A stretch of DNA of 64,000 nt, from NCBI GenBank assembly GCA_026874595.1, contig CM049308.1, forward strand, positions 17,606,001-17,670,000, given 5' to 3'. The stretch comes from Sipunculus nudus. Its lineage: Eukaryota; Annelida; Sipuncula; Golfingiida; Sipunculidae. Every line of letters begins with the position of its first letter. Within the stretch, counting starts at the first letter, position 1. Positions 1-12,600 of the stretch are shown in pieces. Both the position numbers and the translations under genes were made by a program. The notes under the pieces are model-generated. The model saw only the letters and a program-made list of their open reading frames with translations. It was not told the origin of the DNA and did no database searches.

Positions 1-142
1 GGAGACAGGGAGATGGGGCACTCCTGTATCCATCCACATGATGAGTTGTCTCCTCCAGCTGCTCCCTGAGCATCATCATCACCCTCAGCTTCCTCCTCAT
101 CCTCCTTCCACTCCCATGCAGCATCATCCCAACCACCAAGAT
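1..142 (-). CDS. Possible exon of an unrecognised gene (edge of window)
   Basis: Read on the - strand, TTTCAG at 148-143 is a possible acceptor, and the next frame is open to the edge. It encodes LGGWDDAAWEWKEDEEEAEG followed by an Asp/Ala/Gly-rich stretch and a CGWIQECP segment. The acidic, Trp-rich composition looks protein-like rather than repetitive, but I do not recognise the family, and no second exon was found to support it. It could be chance coding in a compositionally biased stretch. Confidence 0.3.
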   Translation of the reverse strand, partial: MLVVGMMLHGSGRRMRRKLRVMMMLREQLEETTHHVDGYRSAPSPCL

Positions 143-362
143 CTGAAACAGTTGAGATTTCACTATTCCATATACCTTATAGTCTCAAGTATATTCTTAA
201 ATACCAATATTCTCAAAAAGCTGCAGCTTCAGTTAGAAAACTTGTGCTTTAGAATCTTCCAAATCTTGCTGAATTCACATTCTGTTAAATGGGTGATTCT
301 CTTTTAATTCATCAGCATGGTATGGCTATATATATGATTGATGAAAGGGAGCTGACTCACTG

Positions 363-552
363 GAGAGAGGAAAGGTCAGAGGTCACCAAAAAATGAGGCC
401 ACAGCAGTTCACATGTGACCCGATCATAATTCTAAATTTTAAAAAATTCTGCCCAGATTATACAGAGGAGTTTTCTGGAAACCTATATGGCCGCTGCGGT
501 GGTGGGCAACTGAAAACATGGTATCCGCAAAACTCTGTTTTGGCGGATACAA
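363..552 (+). mobile_element. Solo 3' end of the GGTGGCGCCACC repeat family
   Basis: Runs from GGAAAGGTCAGAGGTCA through CAGTTCACATGTGACCCGA to the terminal hairpin GTATCCGCAAAAC-TCT-GTTTTGGCGGATAC. It matches the last about 190 bp of the long copies at 42774, 54263 and others. The body and the 5' end are missing. Confidence 0.8.
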
Positions 553-3480
553 TAAGTAACATCAGGGGCCATAATAATGCCTTTCCACCTGTCTGAGACT
601 GGCAAACGTGCCCACGGAAAGGCATTTTTACTTTTTTACCAATTTGTTGGAAAGGGGAACACCTAGATGTTTTCATTAGTAGCTGATTAGTAGTAACAAA
701 CATGACACAAAACCTAAATATTTTCACACATTACAGTAACCTGGACACTTGGAACTCATTTTCTAACCAAGAATACTTGAAGATGAGGCCGGTGTAACTT
801 GGAAATTCCCAGCTGCACTGGTACAACTCTGAGCTCCAAATTGGCTAAACCAGTGGGGCCATTAAAGAACTTTTTGATATGATGGTAGAATGCACCTTTA
901 GTGGAAAGGTAATTTTTTCTGTGGAAAGGCAAACCTGTATTATTGCCTATTCCTTGGAAAGGTGAACTTTTTAAAGTATTACGATCCCTGAACATAAGAG
1001 TGGTAATTATGAAATTTTGAGGCATGAAAGATTTATGTAAATGGTTACTCTTTTAAACTACTGTGATGACAGAGACAGAAATCTAGAGGAGACTAAACTG
1101 ACAGTTATGTTTAAAACAAAGGATTGGGTAAGTTTATGTCATAATAAACTTAATGATATGCACACTGTAATTGGAAATATGGAAGGATGACAATATGAGT
1201 TGGTAGATCCACTCAACAACACAAAGCATTTTTTGGTGCAATGAATAGAACGGATCTCAAAATGGTGGAGAACAGTTCTCTAACCAACCAAACATGGAGT
1301 GCCGGAGAGGAAATGTTGATACATTTTGTTTAAAACTTACAGCACACTTGCACAGCACCGTGCCTTGAATAAAATATAGGCCTGTAATAAGATTGCTGGC
1401 AGAGTTTAAGAAAACTGTAACAATTAACACTGGCTCTGGGCAATCCTCGCTGGGCTGGTTTCCCATTTTGCTGGCAACAGGAACATGGCAAAGATTAAAC
1501 AGTCTTAATGTTGATGAAGCAGGAACATAGTGGAAGAGTAATACTACTATATTAAGACCTATTATTTAATAAGAGTATCCAAAATCTTGCAATACAAAGT
1601 GCCATCTACTGGCCATAGACCTATCCTTAACAACATATTTTTGACCCCTTCGTTGTACATATTATAAATATAATCCAATGGGGTGTGTACAGAATTGGGT
1701 CTACATTTATGAATATGAAATTATTTATAAACTGTCTCTTCTTACTTTCTCACTTTTACCTCCTATGTATTCCTGCAGATGTCCCTACACTAATTAGACC
1801 CATTCTAACATGAGCTACCAGTGAATATTACAAGTCACCAGAGTTGAGAGTCGAACCTACAGTCTCTAGATTAGGAGTACTACATGCTAATAACAGACTC
1901 GGAGTAAGGTGGGGCCATACCCCCTGCTCTTAACTGCATGTTATAATACGGATGTATCCATTCCATGGATACCCGCCGCATATGAAGCTTCAAGTAAACT
2001 GGAGAACGTAAATCCTGTACTGGGCCAAAATTCCTATAAAATCCAATATTGTGTTTGTAACAGGGAAGCTTATGTCTTCAGGGGCAAAAAATGTTAATGC
2101 ATTCGCCTGAAGTAGAAATTTTGTTGTAACCCCTGCTTTAATGCCTAAACAGTACTCACTTTAAAAGTTTACCTTCCCTGGACCTGAAAGTTGTTCCTAA
2201 AGTTGGGACAATCGCCAGTTGGCGTGTGTGATGCATCATTCTCCATACAGAAATTTATCATGAATGCTAAGGATAAACACAACATATCTTGACTCTGTGC
2301 TGGAGGTTGAAAACAGGTATGACGTTTTATGTTGGGGAACCCCAAGGAAATCCCCTCCAGACATGCACGTTTTTACCGCTTGAGATATAGACCTACCTGA
2401 TTCAACTGTTTAATGGACATGACAATTTTGAAGTGGTATGTGTGTGTTACAATATGATACAAATATGTTTGTATTCTTATATATGACACATTTTTAGCTG
2501 GGAGATTATTGTTTTATTGGCCAGTGGCATGTCTCCAGTTCTCAAACACCTCATACTAGGGCTCTCTCAGCGGAGGGAACCGAAGCGCAAGGAGAGAGAG
2601 CGAAAGCTATGGGCTACCCTGCTCTATGCTCCTCACGCAGCAATTATACCACTGCAGTGTATAACCACTGCATGAGAAGCATACCCCACCTAACCGGGGA
2701 ACCAATGTTCCCAGCACCCCCCCCCCCCCCCCACCCGTAACAAAAATTTAATGAACTCCAGCCCGGCTGGACTACAGGTTTGAGCAAATTCAAACATGGG
2801 AATTTCTCAGGAAAATATTATTAATTGGCCTTTGTAAATAAACAACAACATCCATTTTGACCAAGCAGGAATGTAAGCCCAATTTTGAAATAAAATACTT
2901 AATTTATCCATTTAAATTGTAAACAAGACTACAACTTGCATACTGTGTCCCATCAACAAGTGATTCACACCTTCTTCCTGGGCTGCCTCCTCCTCTTGGC
3001 TGACAGGGTACAAATATCTCTTAATCGCCTTGATGTCTTGAAATCTGATGAAATTTGTCAGTTCACACGACATATTTGAAATAAACTCAGGACTGGTCTT
3101 TTACGTTGTTGGATATACAGGTAATTCTGTCTATAATCTGTTTGACGTTTCCCCTAGGTCCCTGGTTCTGCCAGCTGTCAACATTGTTGAGGAAATTAGT
3201 TCTACATAAGGTCACCTGGTGGCGCTGTATGTACTATATAAAAGTTCGGCTGCCAATGAGAGAACATATTATCATATATAAGATCATATTTCATATCTCT
3301 CCATCATAAAAACTAAATTGAACAGTATGCCATCAAAACCGTATGTATATAGTATATAATTTTTTTACGAAACAAACGACTAAATACAACGTTAATGCTA
3401 TTACCGGTAAGGTCAAGGCCGCGGTTTGACAGCCACGCGATCGAAGCAGTCTGCTACAAGTTACAACTTCGCTGGCTTTC
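553..3480. other. Intergenic stretch upstream of FH, no gene seen
   Basis: No exon or domain is recognisable on either strand. There are several short motifs of the type TGGAAAGG at 615-960, a 16-base C run at 2717-2732, and a moderately GC-rich patch at 2540-2740. The FH promoter and 5' UTR presumably lie at its right end (about 3390-3519, less AT-rich and with CpGs), but no core promoter element was identified. Confidence 0.5.
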
Positions 3481-3519
3481 TTGTTCTCTGTGCTTCAGAG
3501 CTTTTCATTCAACATTTTT

Positions 3520-3606
3520 ATGTTTTCCCGCATTAAAGTTCTCCTAAGGGAAGATCTTCTCAAGGAATATCAACAGCTGACACGAAGTGGATATATCAGA
3601 ACAATG
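3520..3606 (+). CDS. FH: FH exon 1, mitochondrial presequence
   Basis: Encodes 29 residues starting [17 protein letters not shown] and ending IRTM, rich in Arg and Lys with few acidic residues, as expected for a mitochondrial targeting peptide. The donor is ATG|GTAAAA at 3607, phase 0. The last codon is itself ATG, so a second possible start for a cytosolic form sits exactly at the exon 1 end. The exon is assigned by position, phase and composition, because presequences are not conserved. Confidence 0.75.
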
Positions 3607-6600
3607 GTAAAACTGGTACACAATGTATCCACTATTTGTAATAAAACTGATCTATCTATATTACTATTATTAGTATATATATCAAATCTTGACAAATGCA
3701 GAGATAATGTGTGTGTGCGTGTGTGTGTGTGGGGGGGGGGATATTGTGTTCATACCTTATTTTATGTCGAAGGGTTAGCCTGGGGATCTCCTATTTTCCC
3801 AAGAGAAAAGTACTAATTACAAAAGTTAAAAAATACTGTCCAAAGTTATATCTTACACTTACAGATACAGGTGAATATCACTCTACCTGAGTTGAGATAA
3901 GATAGTGTGATCTCTTGTAATCTCCTACTCTAGTTCCCAGAGATAAACTTTATTTACTTGCATAGACAAGTTTAACTTGAGCATGTTGACTTTTAAATAA
4001 GATGCTTTTCCCTGCATACAATGATGCATTTGATTTAGATTCAGAATATTATCCTTTTATTATTAATTTATGTATGTTTTAGAAAAAAATATTGAAATTT
4101 TGATTTGTATATATTCTTGTGTCATGTTACTGAGATGTGCAAATATATATCATTATAGAACATGAAATAACTTTTCAGTTATGCATAATGAAAATAAATC
4201 ATTATTTAATTCAATTTCAATAAAACTATACTTTTAAATTTCTACTTAATTAAAAAAAAATAAACCTACTTTATTGGAATAACTTTAATGATTTTTCAAA
4301 AACAATGCATTATTTCTGTTTGTTTCTTTTCTAATAGAAATTTCCTTGTACAAATTTTCACAGGCAAAGTTTCGAGTAGAGTCTGATAGTTTTGGAGAGT
4401 TGGAAGTTCCAGCAGATAAGTATTATGGAGCAGTGACAGCCAGGTCCATGCAGAATTTTGATATCGGAGGAGAAATGGAGCGCATGCCTGTAAGATACAC
4501 TTCTTGATACCATGAGAACATTTCCTGGAGATTTTAAAAGGCCATATAATTATCTACTTAATAGAATAATAAGACCTACTTAATTTCTTTGGGTTTACTG
4601 GCATCTAGCTGCCATGCTGGTGACCAGGCCCCTGAGCACAACAGGGGGCCTGGCTTGTAAGATAATGCACTGTCTACCTTGAGCAGGTGTCATAAACAAT
4701 ACACTTTTAACAAATGATATATGACCTTTTAAAATTAATAACACTTATCCAGTTTTTATTTTCTGTTGCTTCAAATTTTAGAATCAGTAATGTATCCACA
4801 TTTGTATATGATAAAAAAAATTAAATCAAGAGTCCATTAGAGAGATTTGTGGCCAATTTTGAATTAGAGGTAAAATGAATTCATGATTTTCTTCTAAAAA
4901 ACTGGAATAAAAGCTATAGCTTCTGATCAGGTGCTATCAAATATATTAAAGCTGAAATCCTTCTATGGTCATAATATGATATGAGCAGTTCTTATAGGTG
5001 AAATGTGCCATTTCCAAGGTAGGGAAAACTTTGTGGTAAAGATTTTACTTTAAGTTAAACACTTAAAAACTTAAAATTCTTTTCTTAATTTTGGTGTACA
5101 CTTTAATATAAATTAAACCTAAATATATTCTTGAGGGGAATACTCTCTTGATTCAGAAGTTGACATTTTATAAGATATTATTCCTTCTGTTCTTACCAAG
5201 TACCTTTTGTCTTAACTGTAACTTTTACAAATTAAACAATATTGACCTAATTTCTGACTTGTGCATAGAAAATATACTGAAGAACTGTAATGGTAAATAT
5301 GAACAAGTTAACAAGCAGTTTTGATAATGTAATGATACTTTTCCAATGGAAAACAGGGGTTTTTGTTCATTTTCTTGAAGAAATGAGGCTACATCTGTTT
5401 AGTTTCAGGTATGGTTTTGGTTTTAGCCCTTATCTTTCTGTATGCACAATTTCACATGTATCTGAAATTGTTTTTTTTTTTGCTTACAAATGCCCTGTTA
5501 ACAGATGGATAGAGGACCATCCCCATTGCAGTCAGCTGAGCTAAAAATACAATTCTGCTTCAATTTATAAATGATAGATAAATGTAATTGCAACTAAATA
5601 CCTCTGCCCAGGAGGTTTGTTGGCCAAAAACATACAATTTTCACTTTTCTGGGGGGGGGGGAGGGACATGGGAGACCCTTCAAAATTATTGTCTTATGGA
5701 TCTGGATAAATATGCATATGCAGTAGGATTGTTTAGCCATATGGACCCAGAGGTATGAGACCTACTAAGTATCATTCAACTTGATCCCAACTTTGTGCTC
5801 CAAAGCTGTTGCAAAGACATTGCTCTTAATTATAGTATATTTTGCTTTTCAGAAGCCAGTTATAAGAGCCTTTGGTGTTCTTAAAAGAGCAGCAGCAGAG
5901 GTCAACAAACAGTATGGCCTTGACCTTAAACTTGCAGATGCGATAATAGCAGCAGCAACAGAAGTGAGTTGATGTATAAGAGAGAGTTAGATGAGGTGCT
6001 ACGATTTTGTATGTAACACTCAAAGAATCTCAAGTTTACATAAATGTTCATGTGTTTGAATCAAATTGTACAATGTTATTCTGTTTGAATCAAATTGTAC
6101 AATGTTATTCTGAAACCAATGTACATTAATTAGAATTTTAAGATATAAACAGTGCTGTTAACATTTGTTAAATGGAATATATGGTACTCAAATTCAGTGT
6201 ATTGTGAGTAGTATCTGTAATAGTTATAAGGTAGTGGTAATCTATGTAGGTCACAATTCAGTGGTCAGTAGTTGGAAGTAAATTGCCTAGAATGGGTGTG
6301 GTTATTAATAGGCAATTAAGTTAATGGGAATGGGTGTAATTACCATAATGGTTATATAGTTTATTGGCCACGATTTATATAGTTGACATATGGATATCAT
6401 TATAATTGGCGGTCAATTCGCAAAATCGTACCTACCCCTGGCTTTACCATGTCGTCACCCACTAAGTTCAAAGTGACACACTGTCATGTTTGCATGGAGA
6501 ATGTTCCAAAAGGCAGGTACCATACTCACCAGGTCAAGAAGCATGGCCTTCCTGAACAGGGGTCCCCGACTACCGCTACACTGCTGTTGCTGACTGGCAG

Positions 6601-9600
6601 GGCCCTGAGATTTTACACGTTAAAAAAGGGTCCCATCTGTCAAAGGGGTCCAATGTGTGCCCCATGACCTGCTGGAATGGCTCCATGCAGAAGGCCACCT
6701 GTCCAGAAGGGACCTTACCCCTTGCCACTGTTGCAAACTGCTGCCCCATGAGCAACAAGACAACATGATAAGGGGAGCTCAGGCCCCCCGCAGCCACTGT
6801 AGAAAAGCACATAAAATTAATAATGACCAGAACCCTGAATCAAAGTGGCTCAGAGATGACAAAGAAAGCGAGGAGCCCCAGCCAGAGCGTCAGTGCAGCT
6901 ATCTGGTGGCAAGAAGGCAAAACAACTGACCAGGCCCGCTTTTAATGTCACACGTGCCAGCGTCACTCCCCGGACAAGGTGTCAGGCTGTGTCAATAATG
7001 AAGGGCAGGTCATGGTGGCACTGGAGCGTTTTGTCGAGTGCCACAAACACTCCATCTTCAGGGACCTTCCAGTCGCTGTCCATATACAAGGTGCTGGCCA
7101 ACATTGGTTGCATGTACCCAAGAGCAAATGGTATTAAGACGCGTTGGCCATGTTTGACTTTGAGTCGTCGTAGCCCCAGTCTGATGTCACCCAAGCAGAA
7201 CAAGGCACCAAATCACTTTGCTCTGCACCCACATGCCTATCTCTGTGGTTATCTTGTACTCCATCCTTCCCAGGCGCACAAAGTTTATCTGCGACAGCAA
7301 CCCCCATTGCCTTGTTGTGCACATGTTTGACTACCTGATGGAGCTGAAAGCTTAGAACACCAGACGCAAAAGTTTTACCAGATCAGAACTTGTTGGGCGA
7401 GTTGGAAACCAGTGGCTTGGAGCAAAATAAAGCTCTTCAAGCCAAACATGAATTCATACTTCAACAAAGTGGTGGGCAGCTTCACTAACTACCTCAATCA
7501 GCTTCCCATGATCGGCTTCAATTGGAGCTGCTACGACCTGAATGTGATCGAACTGTTCTTGGTTGACCAGTTGAACAAGTTGAAAGAGCGCTAAATCCCA
7601 ACCCCTGTGGAAGAGTGTGTGTTTGGTAACAGCGGTGAGCTCAATGCTGACAACAAAAGTCATAAAGGCAACAATGGCAGGGTCCGGGCCAGTGCCAAGC
7701 CAAGCTCGACATACTTGTAGTTGTTAAGCAACCAGAGGTCGGCCAGTCTGTACTAGTAGTGCCATTGGACACTAGCACACTTTTAAGGGTAGAAGATGCC
7801 TGTGTAAAGGCTGATGTCCCTGGCATAGTGGAGCTGGTCGTTGCCGCCCAAGATACCCTGTCAGATTGGTGTTTGGACAGGCTGTCAGAGAGCCGAACTG
7901 CCTCCGGGAGGGGGGGGGGGGGGTTCCAAGCTTCGTAAGCTAGTTGCGAGGGGTGAGCTGGATGCGCCTTGGACTGGGGCAGTACACACCTTCAACCAGC
8001 AAGTACAAACACGAGCAACAGCTTCCAGCAACAAGAAGTGAACAAGATGCACAGCCGCCAGCCCAAACCCACCCGCCTTTTATTATTTGTGGTGGATACC
8101 CCACAATGCAAAGTGTGCCTGCACCCGATCAGCTCATTCAAGATTGCAAGATGTGGTCAACTGAGCAGTGGCCAACCTCAATTTACGCACCAGTCAAACC
8201 AGACAGACAACAGGCAATTAGGAAGCAATTACTGAGCTCCAGTCAAGCCAGACAGTAGGCAACTAGGAAGCAGTGATGACTCATCATATTCTATAAATAG
8301 AAATATGACACATATTACTATAAATAGAAATGACTCATCAACCCAAACAACCAATCAGAATCGCCCATTGATGTCACACTTACCCATCATGCCCCACACA
8401 CACATCCAACAGTTCATTCAAGCCCCTGGTGCCGAATAGGTAGGACGTGTATTTCGCTATCTCTATCTCTAACACCGAACAACACATACACCTACAGTTT
8501 ATGTACAACACCATCAATTTACGTACAACTACCAACCAACTGCCAAGAGACAGCCCGGTGAGTGATCTGTAAGTGACCAACACACACAAAGCACCATGTG
8601 TACTAGTTATAACAAGGGACCTATGGGTCACGACGCTCAGCTGTTATATATGATAAAAAAATATTATTTAGAAATGAGGCACATGCTGGTTTTGTGTGGT
8701 AATAAATATAAGCTGTATTATGAGTTGTTGTTGTTTAGCTTATGTATGATTTTGATAGTACCTTTGGAGACAGGGAAGAGGATTGATTTCATTTGTTTTT
8801 TTAACAAATGGAGTACTATTGTCACACAGATTTTGAATTGGCCATATAACTTATAAGCAGAACATATAATATAAGAGTTTAACTATTTATTAAAAAAAAT
8901 TACAAATATTGTCCCAAATATAATTTTTATAAAAAATAATAAGAGAATCATATGATTTTTTTAAATGAAATATAACTGATATGATTATTAAAATAATATT
9001 AAAGAATATATTCATGAATGCATTCATGAATACATTTTGAAAGTATTTGCACGAGTATTCATATACTTTCATTTTTACCTGAATTCCTATTCTTTATTCA
9101 AGAAATTTTATAATGGAGTACATAATCATATTCGTATTTAAATACAATTACAAAGTATTCGCACCATGTCTGGTATTTATTCAGTTTCACCAACCAATGA
9201 TGTTGAGAATCCAGAATATACAAAATTCACACATTTAAATAATGATCATAAGTACCTGGTTTTATGGCTTTTATTTATATTAAAAAATAACTGTAAAAAA
9301 TTCATTTTGGACTAATTTCACATCAATGTACACACTAGACACAGTAGGAATCTAGATTAATATTATCAACTGCATCTTTGTCTATCATTAATTTCCTTCA
9401 TATGATCCCTAATGATTAGTAATGAATAATATGATTTACTTCTTTATCATTAAAATTGAACTGAAAAATGCCATAGGTGACTGCATGGTGTTATTTGGAA
9501 TATGTGACATTCTACCCATCAATACAAGATTCTTATATCATCAGTAACTGCAAGTTAATTTCCTGTTATTATAAACTAACAAATTCCTTATCTATTTTTC

Positions 9601-12600
9601 TTTAATTTGTTATTAAAAACCAATAAAAATTTATTAATTTATTGTTTATTGTTATGTTGTTGGTTAAAACTACTAGATGAGTTGGGTTGGACACCTGGAT
9701 CAACTGTGGCTGGCCATAAGCTGCCTGGATTCCTGTATGCCTCGCCTCAAGCGTGCATAATTTGATGAAAGGTCAACAAGGTCAACATACAGGTGACTCA
9801 AGAGGGGCTGGAGAGAGCCAAAGTCCGACAGGGTCTCATAAAAAAACATTAATAAAAGCTACAATTTTTGGCCAATTTCTTTCAGCTTTCTAAACTAAAA
9901 AGCTGAAATCCTAATGTGTGCATGATATGAAAATTATATCAACAGCACAGGACACAAACGTGCCATGGTCACAGTTGGGCAAAATTTAAGGTACTCATTT
10001 GATATTTATACTAATAACTTATAAAATTTGAAAAATTCAGAACTAATTTTGATTATTCAATTGAATCTTGATTAAATAATGTTACATCCCTGACAAAAAA
10101 ATCTCTAGCTTCAGCAATGCCCTTGTTAAGGGAGTAAATATATTTCTTGATTTTTTACAAAGTGCATTATGTTTGGGCCCATAACTTTAAACAATTACGC
10201 AATACTGACATCATTCTGGCATGTGCATAGAGAATGAAAAATATGTATATTATTTATGATTAAAGTCAGATCAGTGGTTTTGATATTAGGCAGTCTTGAA
10301 GTGTAACAATGGGTTTTTAATGGAAAAATGAAGTTTTTCATTAATATCTCAAAGGTATTAAGTCCTAGTGACCAAATTCTTGGCATGGTAGGGGATTTTG
10401 TAGACATCTAACTGTATGCCGAATTTAAGGAACTAAGAGCTGAAGCTGGGGAGCTGAGCTCTTGCAAACTGCATAACACTAGCTTGATGTAAACAATATA
10501 TTACATGGTGCTTGAAAACTTATTAAAATCTACAGTTTTTGATCAACTGGTTTCAAATTTTTGGTGTTAACAGTTGAAATGCTAACAAAAACATGCTGTG
10601 AAAATTAAATCCAGAGTACTTACAGGAAAAAAACGTGCCATGGTCAAAGTTGGGCAAAATTTAAGGTACCAATTTTTTATTTTTATTAATATTTTAGAAA
10701 ATTTAAAAGATTTTCATCTAATTTTGGGTATACAATTTAATTTTGATTAATTAAAGTTATATTACTGGAAAAAAGGTCGATAGCTTTAACATTTTTTGTG
10801 TTAAGTGATCAAATATCTTTCCTGATTTTTTACAAAATGCATTATGTTTGGGCCCATAACTTTTTTAAAATAAATAATACAGACATAATTTCTGGCATGT
10901 ACATAGGAACTATATAGAGGAATATTTATGGTAAATATGAGGAAAAACAGATGAGTGGTTTTGATATTAGGCAGTCCTGAAGTGTGAAAATAGGTTTTTA
11001 ATAAAAAATTGAGGTTTTTCTTAATTTCTCAAAGGAACGAAGTTGCAAAGACCCAGTTTTTGGCTTGGTAGGAGATCTTGGGGACATCTAACATTATGCC
11101 GAATTTTGGATTCTAAGGTCTTACGGTTTCAAAACGTGCCACATCTACGGACGGACGGACAGACGGACGGACGACGGACAATGGACCACGACTATAGCTC
11201 AGATGACTTATAGTCAGCTGAGCTAAAAAGTCAGTGGTCAAGTCCATGTAGGTCTTGAGTACCCAGTGGTCAACCACCCACCCAATACATATATAAGTTA
11301 ATTGACCACCAGTTATATTGATATCCATACTTTAACTATAGTTGGTGGCCATAATGGTAATTACACCCATTACAGTTAACCTAATTGCCTTTCAATAACT
11401 ACACCCATTATAGGCATTTAACATCCAACTACCAACCACAGACTCGTGACCTACATAGATTACCACTACCTTATAACTGTTACAGATACTACTATTGTGA
11501 TATGTATGTTGTGCAATTTTATATGCATTGTGTATGTTATCCATTTAATATCCTTCAATTTAATAATAAAAATCAGGAAAATATCTTCCTAGTTCTCTGG
11601 TAGAACATTTGCTTTACCTTTCTTTTTACTGTTCTTTGACTAAAATTTATGGATCAAGTGAACTGCAGTTTGCTGATTCAGGTGTCTCAGGGAAAGCTGG
11701 ATGATCATTTCCCATTGGTTGTTTGGCAAACGGGATCTGGCACGCAGAGCAATATGAATGTCAATGAAGTCATCGCTAACAGAGCTATTGAGATGCTTGG
11801 AGGAACTCTGGGCTCCAAGAAACCAGTACATCCCAATGACCACGTTAACAAAAGTCAGGTCAGTTGATACAATGTATACTTGATTATTATTCTTTGCTGT
11901 AAACACTGTCAGTACCTGTTCCAGAGAACCAGAGAACTGTGTATGGTTCCTGTGTACTTTAATTAAAAAATCAGTCAAAATATTTATTTATCAACAAGAA
12001 GAAGTAGAAAATATAGTTTTAATCTGACAGCTAGGCATTTTTCAGCTGCACAACTGTTATTATTAACATGTTAGGACACAACAGAGTTTTAGTGGTGTGA
12101 GAAACAGTTTATAAAATAGATTTTAAAATGTGTCCATATGAGTATAAGACAGCTGGCAGTGGTAAATTGTAAATTAACTTTGTTCAGTTAAAATTAGAGA
12201 AACATCAAGTTTGACAAAAGATGCTTGAATAGGGTATGTTTATTGCACGTGATAAAATTCACGAGCTGTTGGTTAACCTTCCAATAAAATCCATTACAAA
12301 AAATATGATTGTAATCATCATTGAAAATTATTAATAATTTCATAGATAGATTTGATTCATTATTTGAGGGACTGATATTTTCATTTCATTTTGTAAATAC
12401 TATATTTTAGCATAATGGACTTGTCACACTTTACAGAGCTCAAATGATACCTTTCCAACTGCTATGCACATCGCTGTTGCCATGGAGATTAAGCAGCGCT
12501 TAATGCCAGGGATGCAGAAATTGCATGATTCACTGAAAGAGAAAGCTGAAGAGTACAAAGAAATCATCAAGATTGGAAGAACTCACACACAGGTACAGTT

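Larger units (their letters stand above)
6207..11493. mobile_element. Polinton/Maverick-type element, shortened and decayed
   Basis: The ends form terminal inverted repeats of about 220 bp, at 6207-6425 and about 11270-11493. They begin AGTAGTATCTGTAA on the left and read the same on the complement at the right (about 80% alike by eye). The element starts AG, ends CT and is flanked by a perfect 6-bp duplication, ATTGTG (6201-6206 and 11494-11499). The AG start and 6-bp duplication are hallmarks of Polintons. At 5.3 kb it is far below the usual 15-20 kb. The left third holds a decayed coding region; the right third holds a dimer of an unrelated repeat. No integrase, ATPase or capsid gene was recognised. 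Confidence 0.75.

Noticed and set aside
1840-1885. tRNA-like segment on the - strand with GGTTCGACTC resembling a B box
   Set aside because: Anticodon and TPsiC stems do not pair and no matching A box was found, so it is at most a decayed SINE fragment.
4630-4665. GC-rich hairpin CCAGGCCCCTG...CAGGGGGCCTGG in FH intron 2
   Set aside because: Single occurrence, short stem, no sign of an RNA gene or mobile end.
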